From Hoyosella altamirensis (GTDB lineage: Bacteria > Actinomycetota > Actinomycetes > Mycobacteriales > Mycobacteriaceae): a stretch of 64,000 nt of DNA. Position numbers and translations under genes: made by a program. The notes beneath the pieces are model-generated. The model did no database searches. It worked only from the letters and a program-made list of their open reading frames with translations, and had not been told where the DNA came from. Below are positions 47,419 through 55,822 of the stretch, one piece after another. Location of the stretch: the NCBI RefSeq assembly GCF_014191505.1, contig NZ_JACHWS010000001.1, positions 1,721,439 through 1,785,438 of the forward strand, written 5' to 3'. Positions within the stretch are counted from its first letter, which is position 1, and the number at the start of each line of letters is the position of its first letter.

Positions 47419-48520
47419 CACTGACCTCCCTCAGTTCGAGACGGCGGTACAGGAAATACGCGGCGCACGCGCCTTCGGACGACACCATGGTCGCGCCCAA
47501 TGGAGTTCGCGGCGTGCACTGTTTGCCGAACGCCGAACACTCGTGAGGTTTGATGAGCCCCTGCAGAACCTCACCCGAGCGGCAGATCGGAGACTCGTCA
47601 GTATGAAGATCGGTGACCTCAAACCGATGTTCCGCGTCGTACGCACGATATTTCGGTGAGAGCCGCCAGCCGCTGTCTGGGATCACACCGATGCCGCGCC
47701 AGCCCCGGTCCGTTCGTTCGAAGACATCGTCGAGCATCTGCTTGGCTGCGAGATTTCCTTCCGCCTGCACCGCGCGGCGATACGCGTTCTCGAGCTCGTA
47801 GCGTCCGTTCTCGAGCTGCAGAACGGTCCGCCGGATCCCCTCGAGAATGTCAAGAGGCTCGAATCCCGTGACGACGATGGGGACCTGATACTTCTCGCAC
47901 AGAGGCGGATACTCCTCAGTTCCCATCACACTGCACACGTGGCCCGCGGCGAGGAAGGCCTGGACCCGGCACGTTGGTGATTCCATGATCGCGGCGACCG
48001 CCGGTGGCACGAGTACGTGGGAAACTAGCAATGAGAAGTTCTTTATTCCAAGACGCTGCGCTTGATATACGGTCATCGCGTTGGCGGGAGCCGTTGTCTC
48101 GAATCCGATACCGAAGAAGACAACCTGCCGATCGGGGTTCTGGCGAGCGATCGTCAGCGCATCTAGCGGTGAATACACAACGCGGATATCGCCGCCGTTG
48201 CTTTTGATTCGGAAAAGATCTGACTCGCTGCCCGGCACCCGCAGCATATCCCCGAAGGAGCAGAAAATAACGTCTGGCCGTGCCGCGATCGCAAGTGCCT
48301 TGTCGATGATCTCCAGTGGTGTGACGCAGACTGGACAGCCTGGGCCGTGGATCGTTTCAATCTGCTTCGGGAGCAGCTGGTCAATTCCGTGGCGGATGAT
48401 CGAATGCGTCTGACCACCGCACACTTCCATAATCGCCCAGGGCTTCGTGGTGGCCGCATGAATCTGGTCGAGCAGCTTTTTCGCCAGTTCGGGATTGCTG
48501 AACTCGTCGAGGTATTTCAT
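47411..48520 (-). CDS. hypD: hydrogenase maturation factor HypD
   Basis: A 369-aa Fe-S protein that, with HypC, is the scaffold for building Fe(CN)2[90 protein letters not shown] and the C-terminal Cys region with [26 protein letters not shown] are all present. Its ATG overlaps the hypC stop by 4 bp. Length and all key Cys are normal. Confidence 0.96.
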   Translation of the reverse strand: MKYLDEFSNPELAKKLLDQIHAATTKPWAIMEVCGGQTHSIIRHGIDQLLPKQIETIHGPGCPVCVTPLEIIDKALAIAARPDVIFCSFGDMLRVPGSESDLFRIKSNGGDIRVVYSPLDALTIARQNPDRQVVFFGIGFETTAPANAMTVYQAQRLGIKNFSLLVSHVLVPPAVAAIMESPTCRVQAFLAAGHVCSVMGTEEYPPLCEKYQVPIVVTGFEPLDILEGIRRTVLQLENGRYELENAYRRAVQAEGNLAAKQMLDDVFERTDRGWRGIGVIPDSGWRLSPKYRAYDAEHRFEVTDLHTDESPICRSGEVLQGLIKPHECSAFGKQCTPRTPLGATMVSSEGACAAYFLYRRLELREVSGV

Positions 48521-48816
48521 GATTCTTCCGTCCCTGTGCTCAGCCCGGCCTGTTTCGCGGCGAGCGCGAATTGATCACCGAACTCTTCCTCCAGAATTCC
48601 GAGTTGCTCGAACTCGGCAAGGGTTTTCATCGCGGATTCCTCATCAAGACGCTGAATGGCGAAACCCACATGGACGATGACGTAGTCACCCACCGCGGCA
48701 TCGGGAATGTACTGCAGGCACACCTCTTTGTGGACGCCCCCAAAATCCACCTCTGCCATCATCGTGCCGTCGCGTTCTTCCATTTCGAGGATCTTCCCCG
48801 GGACCGCTAAGCACAT
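48517..48816 (-). CDS. hypC: hydrogenase maturation chaperone HypC
   Basis: A 99-aa protein beginning [17 protein letters not shown]. Cys2, exposed after loss of Met1, holds the Fe(CN)2CO unit and passes it to the large subunit. The fold core [31 protein letters not shown] is complete and is followed by an acidic helix ([17 protein letters not shown]). It is one of two HypC-family genes in the cluster, the other at 51153, and is more canonical. It overlaps hypD by 4 bp. The gap to hypF is 63 bp. Confidence 0.95.
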   Translation of the reverse strand: MCLAVPGKILEMEERDGTMMAEVDFGGVHKEVCLQYIPDAAVGDYVIVHVGFAIQRLDEESAMKTLAEFEQLGILEEEFGDQFALAAKQAGLSTGTEES

Positions 48817-48879
48817 CGCTCCTCCTAGAATCGCATTACTTCGTAAGGCTGATTGGGGTTGTTTTTGTAGCGGCGACTT

Positions 48880-51156
48880 TCATTGCGAGCACCCCACAAG
48901 CAACTGGCCGAGTGCGATGCCCCCGTCGTTTGGCGGCACACGATGGTGCGAGTACGCCGTGAAGCCGAGGCCAGCCAGCTTCGCGCGCACCAGACTGTGC
49001 AGCAGCGAGTTCTGGAAGACTCCGCCCGTCAGTGCGAACGCTTCCAGACCGGTCTCGTCATGGGCTGCCAGCGCCCACCGCAGCGTCAGATCGGCGACAG
49101 CGGCGTGGAAGCGAGCGCCCACGACGCCTGCCGGAACGCCTTCGCGAAGATCCTCGAGGAGTGCCCGCAGCATCGGAGCGGGATCCGCCACGTCGTCGAC
49201 GAGGGCGAACCGGTAGCCCTCGCCACCGTCGATGCCACGCGAGAGGCCTTCCAGCTCAATCGCCGCTTCTGCTTCATAATCGACCCTCTGGCGCACCCCG
49301 CACAGTGCTGCGATCGCATCAAACAATCGTCCGAAACTCGAGGTGGGAGTGCAACCGAACCCAGTCTGGAGCTGGTGCCACAGAACCTGACGTTCCGGCG
49401 CTGGACACGCCTGGACGGGAGCAAAATCGTCCGCCCACGGTATTCCCGCAGCGTAGAGGTGGGCGAGCGCCATTCGGTAGGGCCGCTCCACACTCAGATC
49501 CCCGCCTGGAAGCGGCACATACTTCAGATGAGCGAACCGCCTGAACTCCTTGTAACCGCCAATGAGGACTTCGCCTCCCCAGATCGCCCCATCAGTTCCA
49601 TACCCGGTGCCGTCATAGGCAAATCCGACGACGCTCTCATGCGCACCGAGTCCGTGCTCGCCCATCACGGCGGCGAGGTGCGCGTGGTGGTGCTGCACAG
49701 AGCGGAGCGGTCGCCCGCTGGAGTGGCGGTGCGCCCACGCCACTGAGCGGTAATCAGGATGTGCGTCGGCAATGACCTGCTGCGGCTCGACTCCTGTGAG
49801 GTGCTGTAGATGCCGCTCGGTGTTGCTGAACGCCTCGAGGGTGGCGATGTCATCCATGTCGCCCACGTGCTGGCTGAGCCATGCGTAGCGACCTTCGGCG
49901 ACCGCGCACGTATTCTTGACATCCGCTCCCACAGCGAGGGCTGGCGGGACCCGGACCGGCAGCGCTATCGGCATCGGGGCGTACCCGCGCGAACGCCGGA
50001 GCGGCATCTCGGCACCATCCACGACACGCACCACCGAGTCATCGCACGGAACCAATATGGGCCTGTCGTGCAGGAGCCATGCGTCCGCGATTTCCCTCAG
50101 ACGCTCCACCGCATGATCGTTCCGGAACGCAATCGGCTCACCCCCGAGGTTGCCTGACGTCATGACAAGCGCATCGGGACCGTCCGGGTCGCCCGGCAAT
50201 CCGAGAAGCAGGTGATGCAATGGGGTGTATGCGAGCATCACACCGAGATCAGGGATGCCTGGTGCGACGCCTTCGGCGAGGCGACCGGCACTGTTCTTTC
50301 GCAGTAGGAGGATTGGCCGCTGTGGGCTCGTCAGCACCCGCTCTTCGCTGGCATCCACATGAGCGACGTGACGTGCGGTCGATAGGTCGCGCACCATGAC
50401 GGCGAACGGCTTGGCGCGGCGCCGTTTCCGCTCCCGCAGTTTCGCCACCGCCTCCGGACTGCGCGCGTCACACGCGAGATGGAAGCCTCCGATTCCTTTC
50501 ACCGCGACTATGCCACCGGCCGAGATCACCGACCGCGCACGTTCAAGGGCACGCTCTCCGGCGAGCGGCTGTCGTTGCGGCTCAACAAACTCAAGTACCG
50601 GACCACAGTCCGGGCAAGCGATGGGCTGAGCATGGAAACGGCGATCCGCAGGATCTCGGTACTCCGCAGTGCAGCGTTCACACATCGGGAATTGCGCCAT
50701 CGTGGTGGAGCGCCGGTCGTAAGGCAATTCCCGGATGATCGTGAAACGTGGACCACAGTTGGTGCATGTAATGAAGGCGTGGCGGTAGCGGCGATCATGT
50801 GGGTCGCACAGTTCGCTCAGGCAGTCGGCGCAGATCGCGACATCCGGTGAGGCGAGTGTGCGACCGCCGGCGTGGTGGGAGGTATCGGCGATGCGGAACC
50901 CAGTTCCGCCACGAACGGGCGCCGAGTCCACCTTCAGCGATTCCACGACCGCAAGGGGCGGCGGTTCGTGTTCGACGCGCCGCGCAAATTCGAGCACGGC
51001 GGATGCCTCACCCTCAACCTCGATGCGGACGCCACTGCTGTCGTTGCTGACTTCACCGGTGAGCGCGAGTTCCGACGCGGTCGCGTAGACGAACGGACGG
51101 AATCCGACGCCCTGGACAACCCCGTTGACCACTAGACGATGCCGCACCCGAGTCAT
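48880..51156 (-). CDS. hypF: carbamoyltransferase HypF
   Basis: A 758-aa multidomain enzyme that makes the carbamoyl group for CN ligands. It has an N-terminal acylphosphatase domain (VVNGVVQGVGFRPFVY), two zinc CxxC-x18-CxxC fingers (CADCLSELC, CTNCGPRF, CERCTAEY, CPDCGPVL), a YrdC-like domain (IVAVKGIGGFHLACDA, KRRRAKPFAVMVRD) and a Kae1-like domain (HHHAHLAAVMGEHG, GFAYDGTGYGTDG, ALTGGVFQNSLL). Length is normal. ATG at 51156 overlaps the second hypC gene by 4 bp. Confidence 0.96.
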   Translation of the reverse strand: MTRVRHRLVVNGVVQGVGFRPFVYATASELALTGEVSNDSSGVRIEVEGEASAVLEFARRVEHEPPPLAVVESLKVDSAPVRGGTGFRIADTSHHAGGRTLASPDVAICADCLSELCDPHDRRYRHAFITCTNCGPRFTIIRELPYDRRSTTMAQFPMCERCTAEYRDPADRRFHAQPIACPDCGPVLEFVEPQRQPLAGERALERARSVISAGGIVAVKGIGGFHLACDARSPEAVAKLRERKRRRAKPFAVMVRDLSTARHVAHVDASEERVLTSPQRPILLLRKNSAGRLAEGVAPGIPDLGVMLAYTPLHHLLLGLPGDPDGPDALVMTSGNLGGEPIAFRNDHAVERLREIADAWLLHDRPILVPCDDSVVRVVDGAEMPLRRSRGYAPMPIALPVRVPPALAVGADVKNTCAVAEGRYAWLSQHVGDMDDIATLEAFSNTERHLQHLTGVEPQQVIADAHPDYRSVAWAHRHSSGRPLRSVQHHHAHLAAVMGEHGLGAHESVVGFAYDGTGYGTDGAIWGGEVLIGGYKEFRRFAHLKYVPLPGGDLSVERPYRMALAHLYAAGIPWADDFAPVQACPAPERQVLWHQLQTGFGCTPTSSFGRLFDAIAALCGVRQRVDYEAEAAIELEGLSRGIDGGEGYRFALVDDVADPAPMLRALLEDLREGVPAGVVGARFHAAVADLTLRWALAAHDETGLEAFALTGGVFQNSLLHSLVRAKLAGLGFTAYSHHRVPPNDGGIALGQLLVGCSQ

Positions 51157-51431
51157 GGTGGGTCACCTCGTGTTTGCGGTGACGCTCCGCGGCCGAGCAA
51201 TTCCAGTCCCGCTCTCGCTTGCGCCGCACCCTCAGGTGTCGCTCGCTCGACCGCGAAACCCATGTGGATTATCACCCATTCGCCGGGTGCGACGGGTGGT
51301 CCACCGTTCGGTACATCCGACAGCAGGCCAATGTTGACCTTCCGGAGTTCCCCTTCCACGTCGACGAGCGCGAGCTGATCACCGTACCCCTCCAGCATTC
51401 GCTGTACCCGGCCAGGAATTCCGAGGCACAT
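51153..51431 (-). CDS. second HypC/HupF-family chaperone
   Basis: A 92-aa paralogue of HypC: MCLGIPGRVQRMLEGYGDQ with Cys2, VDVEGELRKVNIGLL, PGEWVIIHMGFAVERA. It diverges from the canonical copy (48517) in lacking the second Cys seen in KEVCLQ. AGGAGG lies upstream of the ATG. It overlaps hypF by 4 bp and follows the maturation protease. Two HypC proteins could serve scaffold and large-subunit delivery separately, as HypC/HybG or HupF do elsewhere. That split is inference. Confidence 0.88.
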   Translation of the reverse strand: MCLGIPGRVQRMLEGYGDQLALVDVEGELRKVNIGLLSDVPNGGPPVAPGEWVIIHMGFAVERATPEGAAQARAGLELLGRGASPQTRGDPP

Positions 51432-51434
51432 GGA

Positions 51435-52016
51435 TCAGCCCTCCTTTCCCGCGCCAGCTGGTTCGAGCTTCGCAACGAGTTCGGCGATCTTACGGGCGGC
51501 GATGGGCACGGCTGCCTCGACAGGTAGCGACAAGCCGATGCCTTCAGCGGTCGTCTGTGCCTCGCAGCCGACGACGAGTGTCCGGGGCAGGCTGCCCCCC
51601 AGAGCGTCGAGGCTCGCAAAAACGGCCGCCGGATCCATCGCGTGACCGTCGATCTGAGCGACATTGCGGGGCACCTCGGTGGAACGCAACTCAGTGATGT
51701 CGCGCGCATCGACCTCAAGCACGTGAACTGTGCCAGGGGCGCCGCGGCTGGGTAGCGCGTCGACGAGGATCAGGCCGCCCCACTTTTCGAGCAAGTCGTA
51801 GGCAAGGTGCATGCCCCGGATTCCGTAGTCAACGCACCGCACCGATGGTGGCACCGCAATACTGCCACCGTTGAGTGCGCGCAGCACCGCCGGCCCGAAC
51901 CCGTCATCGCCGAGGAAAATGTTCCCAATACCAGCGACGAGAACACGGGTCGCAGCCGGAGGGCCCGGCGCGTCTTTCAGCTCCGGGCCGTCTGGCGCCA
52001 CTGAATCGTCCGTCAT
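51435..52016 (-). CDS. hydrogenase maturation endopeptidase (HyaD/HupD-like)
   Basis: A 193-aa protein with the HybD-type fold. VLVAGIGNIFLGDDGFGPAVL is the GxGNxxxxDDGxG loop. DYGIRGMHLAYDLLEKWGGLILVDAL carries the second acidic ligand and IDGHAMDPAAVF a His. It removes the C-terminal tail of the hydrogenase large subunit after nickel is inserted. HhyL here keeps a 22-residue tail after its last ligand motif, which gives it a substrate. The gene lies 9 bp after the 39-aa peptide gene and 3 bp before the second hypC. Confidence 0.92.
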   Translation of the reverse strand: MTDDSVAPDGPELKDAPGPPAATRVLVAGIGNIFLGDDGFGPAVLRALNGGSIAVPPSVRCVDYGIRGMHLAYDLLEKWGGLILVDALPSRGAPGTVHVLEVDARDITELRSTEVPRNVAQIDGHAMDPAAVFASLDALGGSLPRTLVVGCEAQTTAEGIGLSLPVEAAVPIAARKIAELVAKLEPAGAGKEG

Positions 52017-52025
52017 CGCGCGCCG

Positions 52026-52145
52026 CTACATCTGACGCATACGCATGTAGCGCTTGATATCTGGAACGGATTTGACTCCAACGACCAGCCCTACCGCTAC
52101 GAGTAGCGACAGGAACACCGTTGTGGCGACTCCGAGTTCCTTCAT
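52026..52145 (-). CDS. 39-aa membrane peptide in hydrogenase operon (DUF6893-like)
   Basis: ATG at 52145 to TAG at 52026 encodes 39 residues: MKELGVATTVFLSLLVAVGL, continuing VVGVKSVPDIKRYMRMRQM. One membrane helix (about residues 7-24) is followed by a basic amphipathic tail. The start overlaps the stop of the upstream 467-aa gene by 4 bp (ATGA), as do most junctions in this operon, which argues it is translated. I recall small DUF6893 proteins in such clusters, but that is from memory. It might tether the hydrogenase complex or a partner to the membrane. Confidence 0.72.
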   Translation of the reverse strand: MKELGVATTVFLSLLVAVGLVVGVKSVPDIKRYMRMRQM

Positions 52146-53545
52146 GATGCACTCTCCTTCCTGGGTGACGTGCCATCAGCGCTGAGCGGCTCGAGTTCGC
52201 TCGGCGCGAAGTACAAGTAGCGGCCAAACCAGTCGTGCAGATCGGCTGCCGGATCATCAACAAGGACGACGCCGATATGCGTGCCACCGTCCACGTCGGT
52301 GTGCACCATCGTCACTCGCGCAACCTGATCTTTGAAGAACAGGTCCTGTGCGTCTGCGCTGCGGGACGGGTGTACCCGCACCAGACTCCCTTTTCCGACG
52401 GCCACGCCGCGGATCGTCACCGTGTCGGTTTCTGGATCTACGCAGGAATCGACGGCAGGGTCCCACCAGGGTTTGTCCTCCCCCGATTCGGTAAAGACCG
52501 GCACGTGGTCAGCGTTTCTGATCGTTCCATGCAGCGCCCCGAGAGAATCGGCAGTGGTCTGGTCTGCGCGGTCAATGATCTCTGCCGCGAGCGGATCGGT
52601 CGCGCGGGCCATTGCCTTCTCGTCCTCCGTCATGGCCATGACGCGCAGCGTGAGGATCTCGTCGATTTCTGTGGCATCGAACATGGGGCCCCTGCTTTCC
52701 CCGGCGATCTCCGGGTAGTCGTAGAGGATGATCGGCGAAATCAGAACAACGTGACGTTCGCCGGGCAGGCCCGCAAGGACCGGGAAACAACGGTGATGAA
52801 CGCACGAGTTCGCTGCTCGGACTTCCTCTGCGGCCTCTCGGGGGTCTTCGGTGCGTTCGCCGGGCTCGAGCAGAGAAACAAACTCCGCTTCTGAGGTCGT
52901 CAGTATCATGTGAGCACCGAGCAGTGAACTGCGTATGGCATCAGTCTTCGGGTCGCTCGAGCCTGTTGTCGCACTGGTGTTGCGCACGGCGACATTGACT
53001 GTAAGCAGGTCGCCGTCTCCGGTGGCGTGCACTGACACTTCCGCTCGCAGCGGCCAGTGTGTCCGGCGTACCCGGCCAGCGACTGCCCCGTTGTCGGTGA
53101 GCATCTCGATATCCTCAGCACCACTGACCTCCGCAATCAGAGCGTGCGGTGACCGAAGCGCTAGGTCTCCGAGATCGACGTCATGCGCCACCGCTTCGTC
53201 CCAAGCGAGGTACTTGTGCTCCCCCACAGTCATTTCAGGTACTGACACGAAGCGGCCCTCGCGAAAGTCTTCGACCTCGCGTCTCTGCAATTGCAGGAAC
53301 CTCAAACTGACGCCTACCTGGCCGTGTGCGCCGCAACGGACCAGGCATTGCGCGCTGAGGTGCGATTCCTCTCCTGCGAAGCGTTCCGCCGCTCCCGGTG
53401 GGCCAAGAACACCAAACTGCCACCGCGTCTGGTTCTTCCGGGCATCCGCACGGTACGGATACAGCAAATACCCCTCGTACAGCACTGCGTCCGCGACGGC
53501 GCGTGCGCGTTCCAGGCTTTCGGGGTTCACCGCGAGATCACTCAC
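52142..53545 (-). CDS. 467-aa hydrogenase-cluster protein, function unknown
   Basis: A soluble protein of 467 residues. It starts MSDLAVNPESLERARAVADA (GTG at 53545, 4-bp overlap with the DUF6084-like gene). It contains VLYEGYLLYPYRADARKNQ, QFGVLGPPGAAERFAG, a beta-rich middle (MTVGEHKYLAWDEAVAHDVDL, WPLRAEVSVHATGDGDLLTV), VHHRCFPVLAG and RHVVLISPIILYDYPEIAG. No signal peptide, membrane helix, or metal-binding Cys set is seen. I do not recognise a domain beyond its location. A role in assembly of the group 1h enzyme is inferred from position only. Confidence 0.72.
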   Translation of the reverse strand: MSDLAVNPESLERARAVADAVLYEGYLLYPYRADARKNQTRWQFGVLGPPGAAERFAGEESHLSAQCLVRCGAHGQVGVSLRFLQLQRREVEDFREGRFVSVPEMTVGEHKYLAWDEAVAHDVDLGDLALRSPHALIAEVSGAEDIEMLTDNGAVAGRVRRTHWPLRAEVSVHATGDGDLLTVNVAVRNTSATTGSSDPKTDAIRSSLLGAHMILTTSEAEFVSLLEPGERTEDPREAAEEVRAANSCVHHRCFPVLAGLPGERHVVLISPIILYDYPEIAGESRGPMFDATEIDEILTLRVMAMTEDEKAMARATDPLAAEIIDRADQTTADSLGALHGTIRNADHVPVFTESGEDKPWWDPAVDSCVDPETDTVTIRGVAVGKGSLVRVHPSRSADAQDLFFKDQVARVTMVHTDVDGGTHIGVVLVDDPAADLHDWFGRYLYFAPSELEPLSADGTSPRKESAS

Positions 53546-54228
53546 TTCGGCACCTCCCCCGCGTCACGCTCGTGCAGCAGCAGAAGCGACACCGCGGCAT
53601 CGAGTGTCGTGAGACCCTTTGCCGCCTTGAAACGCAGAAGCGCGTTCATCGTGTCCGTATCCAGACGCAGCCAGCCACTGTTCGGATAGTGCTGCGCGAT
53701 GAGGTCATGCCAGACCTTCACTGGCATGTCGTAGCTCGCTTCGCAGTGCCAGGGGACGCGTTCGACGTGGATCCCAGCGCCGCTTCTGGTGAAAACGGAG
53801 CCGCTGAAAAGGAAAACGAGAGGCACTAGGGGCACTTCGCCTTGTGGGCCGTTCCCGTCATTTTCCGCTCGATCGAGCGCGTGCAGATACTTCGCCGCGG
53901 TGACCTCGAAATCGTACGTGCAGGGTATGGGCAGCGTCGCGTCGTACGAGCCGACGAATCCCGGCACTGTTGTTGCCGTGTGAAGCCACTGAAATGCCCG
54001 CACCGCTGACGCCCATTGCTCACGAGGGCCGAACAGGTCACGCAGGCCCGCAGCTTCCTCGTCGCTGTAACGGCGGCGCTGTGGCTCGATGCGGATCTGG
54101 CAGTTCAGGACTATTGCGTGCACCTGCGCCGCGCTCTGTTCCGTAATGCGCAAGGTTACGAGAAGATTCGGGGTGACAGCGAACTGTTCTGGCTCAACGG
54201 TGAGCACCTCAAACTGCAGTGCGGTCAT
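53542..54228 (-). CDS. hydrogenase-cluster protein, DUF6084-like
   Basis: A 228-aa protein starting MTALQFEVLTVEPEQFAVTP. Features are LLVTLRITEQSAAQVHAIVLNCQIRIEP, RDLFGPREQWASAVRAFQWLHTATTVPGF (read in parts), a beta-sandwich-like CTYDFEVTAAKYLHAL and PLVFLFSGSVFTRSGAGI. I recall the family as DUF6084, seen in actinobacterial hydrogenase operons. The ATG overlaps the DUF5947-like stop by 4 bp and the stop overlaps the 467-aa gene by 4 bp. No catalytic motif is visible. Confidence 0.72.
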   Translation of the reverse strand: MTALQFEVLTVEPEQFAVTPNLLVTLRITEQSAAQVHAIVLNCQIRIEPQRRRYSDEEAAGLRDLFGPREQWASAVRAFQWLHTATTVPGFVGSYDATLPIPCTYDFEVTAAKYLHALDRAENDGNGPQGEVPLVPLVFLFSGSVFTRSGAGIHVERVPWHCEASYDMPVKVWHDLIAQHYPNSGWLRLDTDTMNALLRFKAAKGLTTLDAAVSLLLLHERDAGEVPK

Positions 54229-54905
54229 CTCCCACCGCCCGCGGAACTGGCGACAGCAGGCTTGCTTCGCGCAGCTACCTGGCTAAAGAAGGCATCGATG
54301 CGGCGCCTCGCGTCCTGGCCTCCGTCGAACCCGCGCCACACAGCACGTAACTGCCCGACCAGTTCGTAACACGCGTCGATCGGCACGAGGAAGCATTCGG
54401 GCTGCCCCTGCCCCTGCTCGGGGACACGGATCAGCAGCGCTTCAACGTCAGGAAGCATCAGCGAGAGATGCGGTATCGCGTCGATGATCTGGCTCCACTG
54501 GTCAATCGCGAGCTCTGACTCCGTAGCACCGGCTGGCCCCGGATAGAAAGTCACCATCCGATCGAGCACGGAGTTCCGGAAGAAGAAGGCGAGCCCCACT
54601 GGGATGTCGAGTGCATTCCAGTGGTCGAGAGTGAGGGCGTCCGAAGCGAATCGCAGGTAACGATCAGGCACGGCACGGAAGCGCAGGTTCGCTGTCGTTT
54701 CGGTGAAAAGCAGGTAACACGGCCTGCAGACACACATCAGCTGTCGTCCCTGCACATCAACGACGTGTGAGTGGGCTTCCCCATCAATCGGTACCGCACA
54801 CATGTCGCAGCGTTCGCCCGGCGGTGTTTGCGGCCTAGTGCCACGGATTCGCCGCAGAACCTCGAACGGCGAATCTCCCCCGGAACTGCTCGGCGCCCCG
54901 CTCAC
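54225..54905 (-). CDS. hydrogenase-cluster zinc-binding-type protein, DUF5947-like
   Basis: A 226-aa protein from GTG 54905 (4-bp GTGA overlap with the NifU-Rieske stop). It carries RCDMCAVPIDGEAHSHVVDV followed by MCVCRPCYLLFT, two CxxC-type pairs that probably bind zinc, then YLRFASDALTLDHWNALDIPVGLAFFF and YPGPAGATESELAIDQW. I recall this as DUF5947, conserved beside group 1h hydrogenases. The frame runs on upstream to 55163 but only as an antisense-type artefact inside the neighbouring gene. Role unknown; possibly a maturation factor. Confidence 0.75.
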   Translation of the reverse strand: MSGAPSSSGGDSPFEVLRRIRGTRPQTPPGERCDMCAVPIDGEAHSHVVDVQGRQLMCVCRPCYLLFTETTANLRFRAVPDRYLRFASDALTLDHWNALDIPVGLAFFFRNSVLDRMVTFYPGPAGATESELAIDQWSQIIDAIPHLSLMLPDVEALLIRVPEQGQGQPECFLVPIDACYELVGQLRAVWRGFDGGQDARRRIDAFFSQVAARSKPAVASSAGGGR

Positions 54906-55822
54906 TGCCCGGCTCCCGCTGGAAGCGCGACTGAGAGCGTTCCATTTCTCGGCAGCACGGGAAGCGGCGTCAGGTGTTCGCCGGCGTCGTCCATTCCTGC
55001 GCCTGCACGACGGATGTCGTAGTGAGTGCGGCATTGCGGGCAGCGCAGCACGGCGGCACCTGCCTTCGCGCCCGCCATGCGGTGGAGCACCGCCCCGGCC
55101 ATCGAGTTCAGGCAGTGGGGGCAACGGTCGATGAACGCGAAGACGTCCGCGCCACTTCGACACACAAGCACTGTCGTGCCACCAAGTGCGTAGCCCCCGA
55201 CTTCCCCGTCAGCGAGATCCGCGAGCTCAGGCAGTGCAACCCAGTTCGCGTGCTGGTGGACCTTCGAGAACAGGGAATCTGGGGAGATGACCCCAGAACC
55301 CCCGCTAGTTGCCCCTGCTTCGGGCGAGGCTGTTTCCGCCTCGATCGCTGTCACTTCCGGGGCAGCGGCTTTGATGGCACCTTCCACCGCGAGTTCGAGG
55401 GTGGCCGCCGACGAGGGGCAACTCTTACACGTGCCCTGGAAACGCAGATGAACGACACCGTCCTCAATACCGATGAGGTCGACGTCGCCACCGTGTGATC
55501 CAAGGTAGGGCCGCACGCTGTCAAGCGCGCGGCGGACCCTGGTCTCCTCGTCGTCCGGATGGAGGCCGTGCACAAGCAGCAAGCTCGCGACGAGGTCATC
55601 GTCCGCGAGCTTGCGCAGCAACTGTTTGTCATCACATTCGCCGGCGAGTGCCTGTATCTGCTCGAGCGCGGCTCCGTAGAGCCCAACGACTTCCCGGACG
55701 AGATGTTCGGCTCGCTCACGCACGATAGGTCCACTCGACGCCATCGCGTCGAGCAACGCATCGATGCGCTCGCCCGCAGTCCGCCACTGTTCGGGGCCCC
55801 GGGAAGTCATGGTGCTCGTCAC
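54902..55822 (-). CDS. hhyE: NifU-domain/Rieske-domain fusion Fe-S protein (HhyE-like)
   Basis: A 306-aa protein. After about 90 helical residues comes a NifU C-terminal domain, SVRPYLGSHGGDVDLIGIED with LRFQGTCKSCPSSAATL (C132-x-x-C135). The C-terminal third is Rieske-like: NWVALPELADLADGEV, IDRCPHCLNSM (C234, H236) and VLRCPQCRTHYDIRRAG (C264, H267), the [2Fe-2S] ligand set. It lies directly after hhyL with a 4-bp overlap. In M. smegmatis the gene after hhyL encodes an Fe-S protein, HhyE, reported as needed for H2 oxidation, so an electron-transfer or cluster role is likely. GTG at 55822 was chosen; ATG at 55810 is possible. Confidence 0.82.
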   Translation of the reverse strand: MTSTMTSRGPEQWRTAGERIDALLDAMASSGPIVRERAEHLVREVVGLYGAALEQIQALAGECDDKQLLRKLADDDLVASLLLVHGLHPDDEETRVRRALDSVRPYLGSHGGDVDLIGIEDGVVHLRFQGTCKSCPSSAATLELAVEGAIKAAAPEVTAIEAETASPEAGATSGGSGVISPDSLFSKVHQHANWVALPELADLADGEVGGYALGGTTVLVCRSGADVFAFIDRCPHCLNSMAGAVLHRMAGAKAGAAVLRCPQCRTHYDIRRAGAGMDDAGEHLTPLPVLPRNGTLSVALPAGAGQ

